Of a DNA stretch of 64,000 nucleotides, positions 49,430 through 59,584 are shown piece by piece. Position numbers and translations under genes: made by a program. The notes under the pieces were generated by a model. That model was not told the DNA's origin and did no database searches. It worked only from the letters and a program-made list of their open reading frames with translations. The DNA is from Deroplatys truncata (taxonomy: Eukaryota; Arthropoda; Insecta; Mantodea; Mantidae), in the NCBI GenBank assembly GCA_030765065.1, contig CM060987.1, forward strand, positions 77,972,333 to 78,036,332, given 5' to 3'. Numbering within the stretch: position 1 is the first letter of the stretch; each line of letters begins with the position of its first letter.

Positions 49430-49735
49430 TTGAATCTTCCACAGAAAGTTCTACTGGTAAACTTTCTTTTTAGGCTTATTGTTGGAATTCTATTTACATT
49501 GTACACTGCAGCTAATACAGATTTATTCCACAAATTCTTTGCTAGACCTCGTCTCAGTAACATGCATCTAGCTTTTTGACTAAGATTCTATTCATTCTTT
49601 CTGCAGCACCAATCTGTTGAGGAGTATGCCTCACACTGTACACTCAAATTTGATTCTTTTTCCTTCAAAGTAGGATTGAATTTCTTTGGATATGAACTCA
49701 CTTCTATTATCACATGGTTTTCTAGTTATCTCGGT
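49430..49735 (-). pseudogene. copia integrase relic (second copia copy)
   Basis: The minus strand reads DNRSEFISKEIQSYFEGKRI, then KFECTV. This equals the copia integrase pattern 'DNGxEFxxxxxxxYxxxxGI', including the second catalytic Asp. After a frameshift, LVLQKE and 'ERMNRI' traces appear, and then LLRRGLAKNLWNKSVLAAVY with NVNRIPT, equal to 'LxxAxLPxxFWxEAVxTAxYLxNRxPT'. The third catalytic residue region is disrupted. It ends at the 5' edge of the Jockey, so the Jockey probably inserted in or next to it. Confidence 0.75.
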
Positions 49736-50160
49736 GTTTACGCTGGCAAGCAGCGTTATCGTTGTTTACCCGGACAGCTCGGCGCCGACCTCCGGATAAC
49801 CTTGGGCTATAGTGCTGTATCACACTAAAGGGCAACGTAACACAAAAATCATGTTTCTACCTAAATGAAGGATATAGTCTGTAAAACGCAATGGTATGAT
49901 TGTTTTTTACTCTGCCACACCGTTACCTTTGAGCAAGCGAAATAATAACCACCCTATACGTCATCGGAGCCACCCGTGCGCTGGAAGCAGTAGGGAGATC
50001 ACAAGTCAATCATTGTTGCACGTACAGTAATACGTTTTGAAAAATTGTTCCTGTTATTTAAGTTCAAGAGTAGTGTACTTTGTGGTGATATTTTGGTGAT
50101 GGTGATACTGAGTCATTTTCGTATTATACAAACAATTTAATATTGTGAGAGAGAAAAAAT

Positions 50161-52265
50161 GCCCCAATGTTGTGCATATGGTTATAGTGTGAGAAGGAAG
50201 CACACAAAGGAACTCATTTTAACGCGTTTCCAAACAGAGACAAATCTCCCAAAAGATATAGGAGATGGGTAGAATTTTACAAAAGAAAATATTTTTGCCT
50301 GACCCCTGTGCTCGTTTATGTTACAATTATTCAATGTTATTATTATTCAAAAAGCAGCTTATACCAGAGGAACATTTCAGAGGTCCTTTATCAAAAGCTG
50401 GAACTATTCCCACTATAAGGAAAAATGAAGACAATTTCAAGATATTAAATTCTAGTAAGACAATTGATCCTTCACCATCTTCATCCATGAGCAAACGACA
50501 AAGAACAGAACGATATGAGGCTAGAAATCGTAAACGTATAGTTTGTGAGTTATGCCATAATGTTACTTGCAATAAGACTGACAACGAAGGCGGCGGCGGC
50601 GATGATGGCGAATAAAGCACCGAAAGAGAATTCAGAATAGAGGGGATGAAAAAAACATTATTTCAGAAGTAAAAATGTGAACTAGATATTGAAATCATAA
50701 GGAAATATATATTTATTGTTGGAACCTGTAAATATCAATGAAACAAGCAATGATGAGGAAGATAAGGATAAGTTGAATGGATGTTTCTACGAACCGGTTA
50801 CTTCAGATTCTGATGCAAGTGATAACGAGGAGGAGGAAGAAGAAGTTACTTTCACCATACATGGAAATGAAACTACAGCAGAATGTTTCATTGTTGCTTG
50901 GAATCTCTACTTTTATTTTTCAAAGTATGTGGTTTATGGAGAAATGAAATCAAAACAATTTCTCATTAGATTAAAGGGACAATGCTATGTGTTAAAACAG
51001 TGTGTTATTGCAGTAATATATATTCACTTGGAACTCACAAAGTTTATCAGGAAAGAAACCGGGAAGAAATGCTTTAATGGTAAGCTCTTTATTATTATCT
51101 GGTATATTGTTTCAGCAGTTTTAGGTCCTTCTGCAAATCAGGGGGGTTGGCAATGTTTTCAAGGTGCATATTCGATAAAACCATTAGAAACATGCCAGCA
51201 CCAGTTGCGACCATTGTGGGTTCAACAAAGAAAAAACCAACTAATTCATTATAAGGTTGTGAGATACCTATATGTTTGGCAGGGGATGGGCAGTATGACT
51301 CCCCAGGATTTTCAGCCAAATATTTAGCCTATTCTGTCATGGATTTAAATTCTCACAAAATTACTGATTTTGGACTTGTTCAAAGAAGTATGGGGAAAGG
51401 CGATTTTGGAAAAGGCTACTTGTGACAACATAATGACTAAGCTTGCAAAACAGGAAATTTGTAGAGTTTAAGTTTTTGTCTCCCACAGACACATAGGTAA
51501 GATACCTCTTAAAAACTCAGTATCCGGAAGTTGAACATGAATTTGAGATATTTTGAATAAAAGTCTATTGAGAAAAATAAAAATGTTAGAAACAAATGCC
51601 CAGAACTGATTTATGGAAAGCCAGAATAAAGAACCATTTATGGTGGGCTGCGTAAAACTGCAATGAGAACGGTGCCATATTAATAGAAAAATTCCCAATC
51701 ATACAAAAATGAACATATGAGAGCCGTAAACGGCTAGAAAACGGCGAATGGAAATCTTGTGAACATGATGAATTGTTGAAAGGAGTCCAAAGAAACAGAT
51801 TATGGATTACAGGCAAATCAAACGTCTACCAAGCACTAAAGAAAATTATTTTGGATAGCACCTGAAAAGATTTGGCTCATATTCGACATTATATACATAC
51901 TGTCAATTTAAAAAGTTATCACAGTCTTCGTCTCAGATATGTTCCGAAAATAATAAATTGTTCATATAATGGCCTTCAACTTAGATCCATGATAGTAGCA
52001 CTAGATCACAACTTCAATGTGTATAAAAAAAGAAAGACTGGTGTCAAAATTTAGTACTCTGTGTCTTGGAACATGAAAAATAAATATGAGGAATCTAACG
52101 AACAATGCAAACTGCTGATAATGCGTAAAATAAAAAAGAAAGTGTGTGCACGCACATGGTGTAGATCCATTACCGGACACAACAATTGATCTATCACTAC
52201 CGAAGAATATAGCTCTACGACCTCCATTAGAGTTACTGTGATTCAAGCGCTTCTCACGTTTTCAA
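50161..52265 (+). pseudogene. THAP-domain, Kolobok-type DDE transposase pseudogene
   Basis: MPQCCAYGYSVRRKHTKELI starts at 50,161 and gives the N-terminal Cys residues of a THAP zinc finger. After one-base frameshifts come RDKSPKRYRRWVEF and DPCARLC, the rest of the C2CH fold. A linker rich in Ser and acidic residues follows (SMSKRQRTERYEARNRKRI; EEEEEEV). The transposase core has ECFIVAWN, GEMKSKQFLIRLKGQCYVLK and LAGDGQYDSPGFSAKYLAYS (first catalytic Asp region, pattern 'GDGRxDSPGxxAKY'). The C-terminal part has HTVNLKSYHSLRLRYVPK, YNGLQLRSMIVALDHNFNV and DLSLPKNIA. Many stops and frameshifts make it nonfunctional. Family knowledge: DDE transposases fused to THAP domains occur in Kolobok elements. 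Confidence 0.75.
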
Positions 52266-52357
52266 TCAACATAAGAAGTTTAGTCACAGACACCATATAC
52301 AATTTTAAATAATAATAGTTGCATTTAAAACTTATTTTAATTTGTGCCTTTATTAAT

Positions 52358-52868
52358 CAACTTTGAAACCTACATACGAATACTTCGCTGGGTTCTGAAA
52401 AAGCATTTCTAATAGGTACTAAGCACTACACATGATAGTATGGCAACTCTTCTTCTGTGTCCAATAGCAATTCCATTAATTAATCCACCTGTAAGTTGTT
52501 TGTAGCAGGAATATCTCCAGACCATATCAGCACGATTATTGGCGATGATTAATTTCCTTTTGGTTGCTTTAACGCTAAGTTATGCCTCACAATATTCAAA
52601 ACATCACAATCTATAACTAATTTGTGAAAATTACCATCTTTGTTATACAAAATCACTCCAACAAATTTATGTTTTCATAGTCCGAGCAACACACACTTTC
52701 CTCATCATTATTCATGGGTGTACATTCCCTAAACTTACACCAATGGATGGAACCAGCGCGGTCTTCGGGTTCACACTAGCTGTCTGGAATCGCTGTTAGA
52801 ATGGTGTAAATCTTCAAAATTGCTCTTTTTTGGTTGAGCTGATATGGTCGGCTACCACGTTCACTCAT
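52358..52868 (-). pseudogene. P2X7-like intracellular zinc-binding domain protein relic
   Basis: The minus strand starts MSERGSRPYQLNQKR (Met at 52,868). After a stop it continues DRAGSIHWCKFRECTPMNND and EESVCCSDYENINLL, then CITKDGNFHKLVIDCDVLNI in a shifted frame. CLVPIRNAFSEPSEVFV lies near its end. This order fits the P2X purinoceptor 7 C-terminal-like domain common in invertebrate TE-linked proteins: 'GxxPYxFEP', 'WCxCGxCxxMPTxxESVCCxE', 'CITxHxxFxxVCLxxxVL', 'IPSCxVxxIRxxFPxPxGxYxGF'. The 'AYRQ' block is not readable. Tail-to-tail placement with the THAP transposase suggests a second gene of the same element. Confidence 0.65.
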
Positions 52869-52904
52869 TTTCAAAGCAAGTAGGGTATATAGAGGAATTC
52901 TGGC

Positions 52905-54200
52905 GCAGTTTTTGCGTTTATATGGGAAAGGATAGGGAAAACGGGGGTATATGCGCTGGTTCACGGAGGAAAATGCGTTTATATGGAGAAGATAGGGAAT
53001 ACGAGGACTGACGCTAGGCTAGACAGTGGTTGAAGGAATGAGGATGTGCTTTATATGAGAGATACGTGGAATACGAGGAGAAGTGTTGGACTAGATAGGG
53101 GTTGAGATATGGAATATGCATTTATATGGGAAAGATAAGGAAAACGTGAACAGAGGCTAGGATAGACAGATGCTGAAGCAGGGGGAATATGAACATATTT
53201 ACAGGAGAGATAGGGGATACGTGGAGAGGTACTAGACTATTCAGGGTTTGAAGGGTAGAGTATGACTTTTTATATGAAGAGACGAGGAAAACGAGGGTAT
53301 ATGCTAGGTTGAGAGAACCTTCAAGGAGGAAAAAATGCGTTTATATGGGAGAGATAGGGAAAACGAGGAGAGTTCTGAGGTAGAGCAGGGACTGAAGGAG
53401 GGAGAGATATGCTTTATACGACAGAGATAGGGCATGCGAGGGGAGGTGCTAGTGCAGACAGAGGTTAAGGAGTACGGTATACATTTATATGAGGAATATA
53501 TGGAAAACGGGGGCAGGCGATATGATAGACAGAAGCTGGGCCACTTTTGCGTTTATATGGCAAAGGATAGGGAAAACGAGGGTATATGCAACAGTTCAAG
53601 GAGGAAAATGCGTTTATAGGGGAGAGATAGGGAATACGAGGGCTGATGCTAGGCTAGTCAGATGCTAAAGGAGGGAGGGATACGCTTTATACGAGAGAGA
53701 TAGGGAATACAAGGAAAGATGTTATACTAAACAGGACTTGAAGGATAGAATATGGCGTTTTATATGAGCGAGAAGTGAACCGAGGAGAGGTATTAGGCTA
53801 GGAGTTTTGAATGATAGAGTAGGCGTTTATATGCGAGAGATAGGGAATACGAGGAGAAGCGCTAGCCTAGACAGGGTTGAAGTAGGGAATGCGTCTTATA
53901 TGAGAGAGGTGGGGGAATATGAGGAGAAGTGTTAGGCTAGACAGGAAGGTCTGAATGATAGAGTATGCGTTTATATGGGAAAGATAGGGAAAACGAAGGT
54001 AGGTGCTAGGTTGAGAGAGTCTTCAAGGAGGAAAATGCATCTATATGAGAGCGGTAGGGTATACGAGGAGAGGTGCTAGTCTAGATATGGTTTGAGGAGC
54101 AGAGTATACGTTTATATGGGAGAAATATTGAAAACGGGAGAGATACAAGGATAGACAGGGTTTGAAGGAGAAGGAATGTAGGTTTATACGGGAATATAGA
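52905..54200. repeat. Diverged minisatellite, ~19 units of 61-78 bp
   Basis: Units start with variants of GCGTTTATATGGGAGAGATA, continue GGGAATACGAGGAGAGGTGC and TAGGCTAGACAGGGTTTGAA, and end GGAG. Starts were counted near 52,913, 52,974, 53,047, 53,119, 53,190, 53,262, 53,335 and on to 54,178. Two variant types alternate irregularly; one has GGGTATATGCGCTGGTTCA in the second half. The array begins just beyond the Met of the P2X7-like relic. Confidence 0.85.
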
Positions 54201-54419
54201 GAGTAATTCGATTATAAAACTTTTATCATCCAGCGTTACAACACTTTTATATACTTTTTTCTAAACCTTACAAACTTTTTATATGTTAAAGAGTAGTGTG
54301 CGAGACGGAGAGGGACAAACTGTATATCGTTTCACAGTGAAGTATACGTCCTAACCTATTACCACCACCTTGTTTGCCCTGGATCTTCTCATTGTCTATT
54401 CATTCCTATCATCATCTAA

Positions 54420-54527
54420 CGTAACCACGTAACAAGACGTAACACAACGTAACATAACAGCATGACAAGACATTACACTACGTAACATAAGCACGTAACC
54501 ACGTGTCAAGACGTAACACCACGTAAC
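54420..54527. repeat. Short degenerate ACGTAACA-type repeats
   Basis: About nine copies of ACGTAACA or close variants (ACGTAACACA, ACGTAACATA) occur irregularly just before the 21 bp minisatellite, whose unit also contains TGTAACA. This may be the seed or decayed edge of that array. Confidence 0.6.
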
Positions 54528-55885
54528 AAACTCATCACGCTATGTAACAAACTGTTCGCGCTATGTAACAAACTGATCACGCTATGTAACAAAGGAATCA
54601 CGCTATGTAACAAACGAATCACTCTATGTAACAAAGGAATCACGCTATGTAACAAAGGAATCAGGCTATGTAACAAAGGAATCACGCTATGTAACAAAGG
54701 AATCACGCTATGTAACAAAGGGATCACGCTATGTAACAAACTGTTCGCGCTATGTAACAAAGGGATCACGCTATGTAACAAACTGTTCGCGCTATGTAAC
54801 AAAGGAATCACGCTATGTAACAAAGGAATCGCGCTATGTAACAAAGGAATCACGCTATGTAACAAAGGAATCACGCTATGTAACAAACTGATCACGCTAT
54901 GTAACAAAGGAATCACGCTATGTAACAAAGGAATCACGCTATGTAACAAAGGAATCACGCTATGTAACAAAGGAATCACGCTATGTAACAAACTGATCAC
55001 GCTATGTAACAAAGGAATCACGCTATGTAACAAACTGATCACGCTATGTAACAAAGCAATCACGCTATGTAACAAACTGTTCGCGCTATGTAACAAAGGA
55101 ATCACGCGATGTAACAAACTGTTCACGCTATGTAACAAAGTGATCACGCTAAATAACAAACTGATCACGCTATGTAACAAAGGAATCACGCTATGTAACA
55201 AAGGAATCACGCTATGTAACAAAGGAATCACGCTATGTAACAAAGGAATCACGCTATGAAACAAACTGATCACGCTATGTAACAAACTGATCACGCTATG
55301 TAACAAAGGAATCTCGTTATGTAACAAAGGAATCACGCCATGTAACAAAGGAATCACGCTATGTAACAAAGGAATCACGTTATGTAACAAAGGAATCACG
55401 CCATGTAACAAAGGAATCACGCTATGTAACAAAGGAATCACGTTATGTAACAAAGGAATCAAGCTATGTAACAAAGGGATCACGCTATGTAACAAACTGA
55501 TCACGCTATGTAACAAACTGATCACGCTATGTAACAAAGGAATCACGCTATGTAACAAAGGAATCACTCTATGTAACAAAGGAATCACGCTATGTAACAA
55601 AGGAATCAGGCTATGTAACAAAGGAATCACGCTATGAAACAAAGGAATCACGCTATGTAACAAAGGGATCACGCTATGTAACAAACTGTTCGCGCTATGT
55701 AACAAAGGGATCACGCTATGTAACAAAGGAATCACGCTATGTAACAAGGGAATCGCGCTATGTAACAAAGGAATCACGTTATGTAACAAAGGGATCACGC
55801 TATGTAACAAACTGATCACGCTATGTAACAAAGGAATCACGCTATGTAACAAAGGAATCACGCTATGTAACAAGCTCATCACGTG
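54518..55885. repeat. 21 bp minisatellite, ~65 units
   Basis: The unit is close to CTATGTAACAAAGGAATCAC plus G, with variants such as AAACTGATCACG, AAACTGTTCGCG and AAAGGGATCACG. Because 21 is a multiple of three and no unit has a frame-changing indel, the minus strand stays open for 465 codons (54,506-55,903) as a heptad of the type LLHSVIP. No signal peptide, domain or gene structure accompanies it, so it is probably not a gene. Both edges carry ACAA(A/G)CTCATCACG. Confidence 0.95.
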
Positions 55886-56038
55886 TATTAACCCCCCAGC
55901 CATATAACCTCAAGTCCAGAGACAGGATGTTTATGACGTCACACCCAGAGACAGGATGTCTGGCAGCATCAAACACGTTTAAACCCGATCTCAAAACTAC
56001 CTGCTTATGATGTCACACCAGCAAGAGAAGTATTCCCT

Positions 56039-57120
56039 CACGCTCATTCAGACATATATTTCAAATTCAAGCCTATCACCACTACCACCACCATCACCAC
56101 CTATTGTACCAAGGTTAATTCAAGCTGTATTATCACAATACTTAAAAGTAAAAGCTTAAAAGGTAACGTAGAAGATTTTTCCCTTATTTACTTAATTATT
56201 TCATGTTTTCATTCCCTTTTCATTTCTTCCTTTCCATCTTCCCACAGAAAGACCATTACATTTCGCTGCAATCACGAGAAAAGCAAACGCTCATTCAGGC
56301 ATATATTTCAAATTCAGAGCCTACCCCTACCACCACCACCACCACCACCACCACCACCTCCACCACCACCACCACCACCACCACCACCACCATTACCTAT
56401 TGTACGAAGGTTAATTCCAGCTGTATTATCACAATTCTTAAAGTAAAAGCTTAAAAGGTAACGTAGAAGATTTTCCCCCTTATTTACTTAATTATTTCAT
56501 GTTTTTATTCCCTTTTCAATTCTTCCTTTCCATCTTCCCACAGAAAGACCATTACATTTCGCTGCAATCACGAGAAAAGCAAACGCTCATTCAGGCATAT
56601 ATTTCAAATTCAAAGCCTACCACCACCACCACCACCACCACCGCCACCACCACCACCACCACCACCACCATTACCTATTGTACGAAGGTTAATTCCAGCT
56701 GTATTATCACAATTCTTAAAGTAAAAGCTTAAAAGGTAACGTAGAAGATTTTCCCCCTTATTTAATTAATTATTTCATGTTTTTATTCCCTTTTCAATTC
56801 TTCCTTTCCATCTTCCCACAGAAAGACCATTACATTACGCTGCAATCACGAGAAAAGCAAACGCTCATTCAGGCAAATATTTCAAATTCAAAGCCTACCA
56901 CCACCACCACCACCACCACCACCACCACCACCACCACCACCATTACCTATTGTACGAAGGTTAATTCCAGCTGTATTATCACAATTCTTAAAGTAAAAGC
57001 TTAAAAGGTAACGTAGAAGATTTTCCCCCTTATTTACTTAATTATTTCATGTTTTTATTCCCTTTTCAATTCTTCCTTTCCATCTTCTCACAGAAAGACC
57101 ATTACATTTCACGACAATCA
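56039..57120 (+). repeat. Tandem array, four ~250-295 bp units with internal (CCA)n
   Basis: The units begin ACGCTCATTCAGGCATATAT at 56,039, 56,287, 56,583 and 56,861. Each contains a (CCA/ACC)n tract of different length, then ATTACCTATTGTACGAAGGT, then a block with AGAAAGACCATTACATTTCG. Length differences come mainly from the trinucleotide tract. The final partial unit continues to about 57,215 with sequence homologous to the palindrome arm at 60,010-60,260. Confidence 0.9.
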
Positions 57121-57221
57121 TGAGAAAAGCAATTTTTCCAGAGTTACACAGATTCTAAGCTTCTAGAATCGAACTCGGTAATACTTTTAATAAATGTGTA
57201 TTAGCTCCCCAATATCAGCAT

Positions 57222-57669
57222 CTACCATTTAATATTTACTTCACATCGTATAAAATACGATTTCAAACGTAATGAAGTTTCATATTCTTTCATGTCACAC
57301 TCCTCCATCGTAGATAACAACTCATGCTTTGTCGGCTCTAATCTACGTTTCTTCTCAGGTCTGTTTATTTCACACGCATCTTCGTGTCGACGACCCTTAT
57401 AACTGTCTTTGAAGGCTACGTTACAATATTTACACTTGAAGAGTTTTTTACAACGTAGGTCATGTCGTCTTTTATCATATCCACGGAGGAACTTCTTACA
57501 GCATTTACCACAAGAATATCCTGAGACACTAGGAATGATATCCTTATACGAGGACTTATTCATTTTTCTTCTTGATATAATAAGGTATTTACCTTTCTTC
57601 AAGGAAATGTACTCTTCTTCACATTGATAACACTTTAGATTATTTTCTGAGAGAACAGCGATGTTAACA
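57222..57669 (-). pseudogene. Zinc-finger protein relic or fragment (C2H2/C2HC type)
   Basis: The minus frame is open from just after a TGA near 57,670. It reads ENNLKCYQCEEEYISLKKGK, then (after ATG at ~57,563) MNKSSYKDIIPSVSGYSCGK and CCKKFLRGYDKRRHDLRC, then KLFKCKYCNVAFKDSYKGRR and HEDAC. So there is a CxxC half-finger followed by two Cx2C...HxxxxC fingers spaced by about 22 residues. A basic/acidic tail (RPEKKRRLEPTKHELLS) ends at a stop at 57,222. The first ATG lies after the first CxxC, suggesting the true 5' exon or start is lost. Such fingers occur in proteins of large DNA transposons such as Polinton-like elements and in host factors; no firm family assignment is possible. Confidence 0.5.
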
Positions 57670-57899
57670 CCTCAGAGATGATCAACAGAATGAATTTCAA
57701 TACTCAAGTTCGCTCTATTTATAGAGAAGCACAAACCTTTTTAATCAATTATATCCTGATTATTAATACTAAAAACGGTGATGAAGCGTGTAAGCTCTTA
57801 TATATTTCAATTCGTGTTACACTGATGTTCGAGCGTCTCCGTATAGCTTCGTATGTTTAGAGAGAAAGTGTAAAGTATTGTGAAGATGTTATGTATTGT

Positions 57900-58780
57900 T
57901 CGGCTATAATCGTACAGATTCGGAGAGCTTGACTGGTGAAGGTGATGAACGATCCGTCAACCGAGCAGGAGGCAAGCAGTCCCTTCGCGCAACGAAACCT
58001 AGATGCAAAAGAAAGAAAATCGTGTTAGATGAGAAACCACCCAGACATTCGCCTGCAGACCATGGAAAACCATGAAAAAATATGTCAGAGTGAGCGTCCA
58101 ACGGAACTCGAACCAGGGACTCTAAAAGCACACGTGAAAGATACAGATTATATAGAATGAAAGGAAATCGGTGACGATGAGAAACCACTCCAGCATTCGC
58201 CTGCAGACCAGGGAAACCCTAAAAACTATGATGTCAGAGTGATCGACCAACAGGGAAATCAAACAAAAGACCTTAGAAACATATAGGTTAAGATGTAAAT
58301 CAAATAGAAATGCAATAAAATCGTGCTAGATGAGAAACCACCCAGACATTCGCCTGCAGACCATGGAAAACCATGAAAAAATATGTCAGAGTGAGCGTCC
58401 AACGGAACTCGAACCAGGGACTCTAAAAGCACACGTGAAAGGTACAGATTATATAGAATGAAAGGAAATCGGTGACGTTGAGAAACCACTCCAGCATTCG
58501 CCTGCAGACCAGGGGAAACCATGAAAAGAATCAAAGGGCTGAGCGACTGACGGATAGAGTGTGCGACCGACAGAGAAATCAAGCAAAAGGTTTCTAGAGA
58601 CAAAAAAAGATGCAATTGAAATGGAATCGTGATAGATGAGAACCCACTCAGACATTCGACAGCAGACCAGGGAAAACCATGAAAAATCGATATCGGAGTA
58701 AACAATTGATTGAAATCTAACCCCTGAACCCTAGAAATTCACGACAACTGAAAACGAAACCCAGATGTAAAGGAAATTTT
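57900..58780 (-). repeat. Tandem array of tRNA-SINE-like ~150 bp units in A-B dimers (~301 bp)
   Basis: A-type units start at 58,021, 58,322 and 58,628; B-type units start at about 58,170 and 58,471. The first two A-B pairs are nearly identical over 190 bases (58,021-58,211 and 58,322-58,512) with a period of 301. Read on the minus strand, A units contain CTGGTTCGAGTTCCGTTGGA, close to a tRNA B box. All units share a body with CATGGTTTTCC and CTGCAGGCGAATG, resembling a body seen in insect tRNA-derived SINEs. No terminal tails separate the units, so this is a SINE turned into a satellite-like array. Unit A3 runs into the palindrome arm. Confidence 0.7.
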
Positions 58781-59549
58781 GTACACCCTTGACGAAAAAA
58801 CCCCGTCCGCTGGGGAAGTAACCTTTAAGTATACAATTGACGTCTGTCATACCGATAAGGAACGGTTTGAAAGGCTTCCTAATTGCTCTACGCAAGTCAC
58901 CCGAGCAAACACAGGAAATTCCTAAACCAGACAATTACAAGCCTGCTAAAACATTTTTTCCTACAATAAGTAATTTAAATTCTACATGAAGATTATTCCA
59001 AAAGTTTCATATCTCTTATTTCCTTCAATAAAATATCGAATATGACTCTAGCACCAGGAAAAAAAATTAAACGGAGGGAAGCGATATTTTCTTTTTACGC
59101 TGAAATTATAATTAAACGCATAGCGTTCTTGCAGGAAAACCCGCCCATATAGATTATAGGAATGGATTCTGTTTAAAACATGTATTTTCACGCGGGGTGT
59201 ATAGATTGTATCAGTAAGCATTCGTGACTATTACAATTATTTCCAAGTATTATTTTAAAAAGGTTGTCTTATTCTCTTAGTAAACATAGGTCGAGAACGT
59301 TTTTTTACTTGGTATTTAGGGGCGTTCTTGCAGGAAAACACTGTCCATATAGATTATAGGAATGGACTCTGTTTAAAACATGTATTTTTCACGCGTGGTG
59401 TATAGATTGTCTCAGTAAGCATTCGTGACTATTACAATTATCGCCAAGTATTATTTTACAAAAAGATTGGCTTATTCTCTTAGTAAACATAGGACGAAAT
59501 CGTTTTTAAACAACTCTCCATTCGAGAGATATTTTTTGATTATTCCAGC

Positions 59550-59584
<35 letters not shown>

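Larger units (their letters stand above)
49760..52880 (+). mobile_element. Kolobok-like DNA transposon relic with two convergent ORFs
   Basis: A THAP-domain transposase relic (+, 50,161-52,265) is followed after about 90 bases by a P2X7-intracellular-domain-like protein relic on the opposite strand (52,868-52,358). The leader between 49,760 and 50,160 shows no coding sequence. Terminal inverted repeats and TTAA target duplications were not identified, so the limits are approximate. The superfamily assignment rests on the transposase motifs; the pairing of both genes in one element is inference from adjacency. Confidence 0.6.

Noticed and set aside
56203..57004. Three similar ~75-83-codon frames beginning MF(S/L)FPF and rich in Thr
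   Set aside because: They are the same frame read through three units of the ~280 bp tandem array with a CCA tract; no domain or gene structure.
54518..58780. CRISPR-like array
   Set aside because: Repeats are contiguous or regular dimers without unique spacers, and the genome is eukaryotic.
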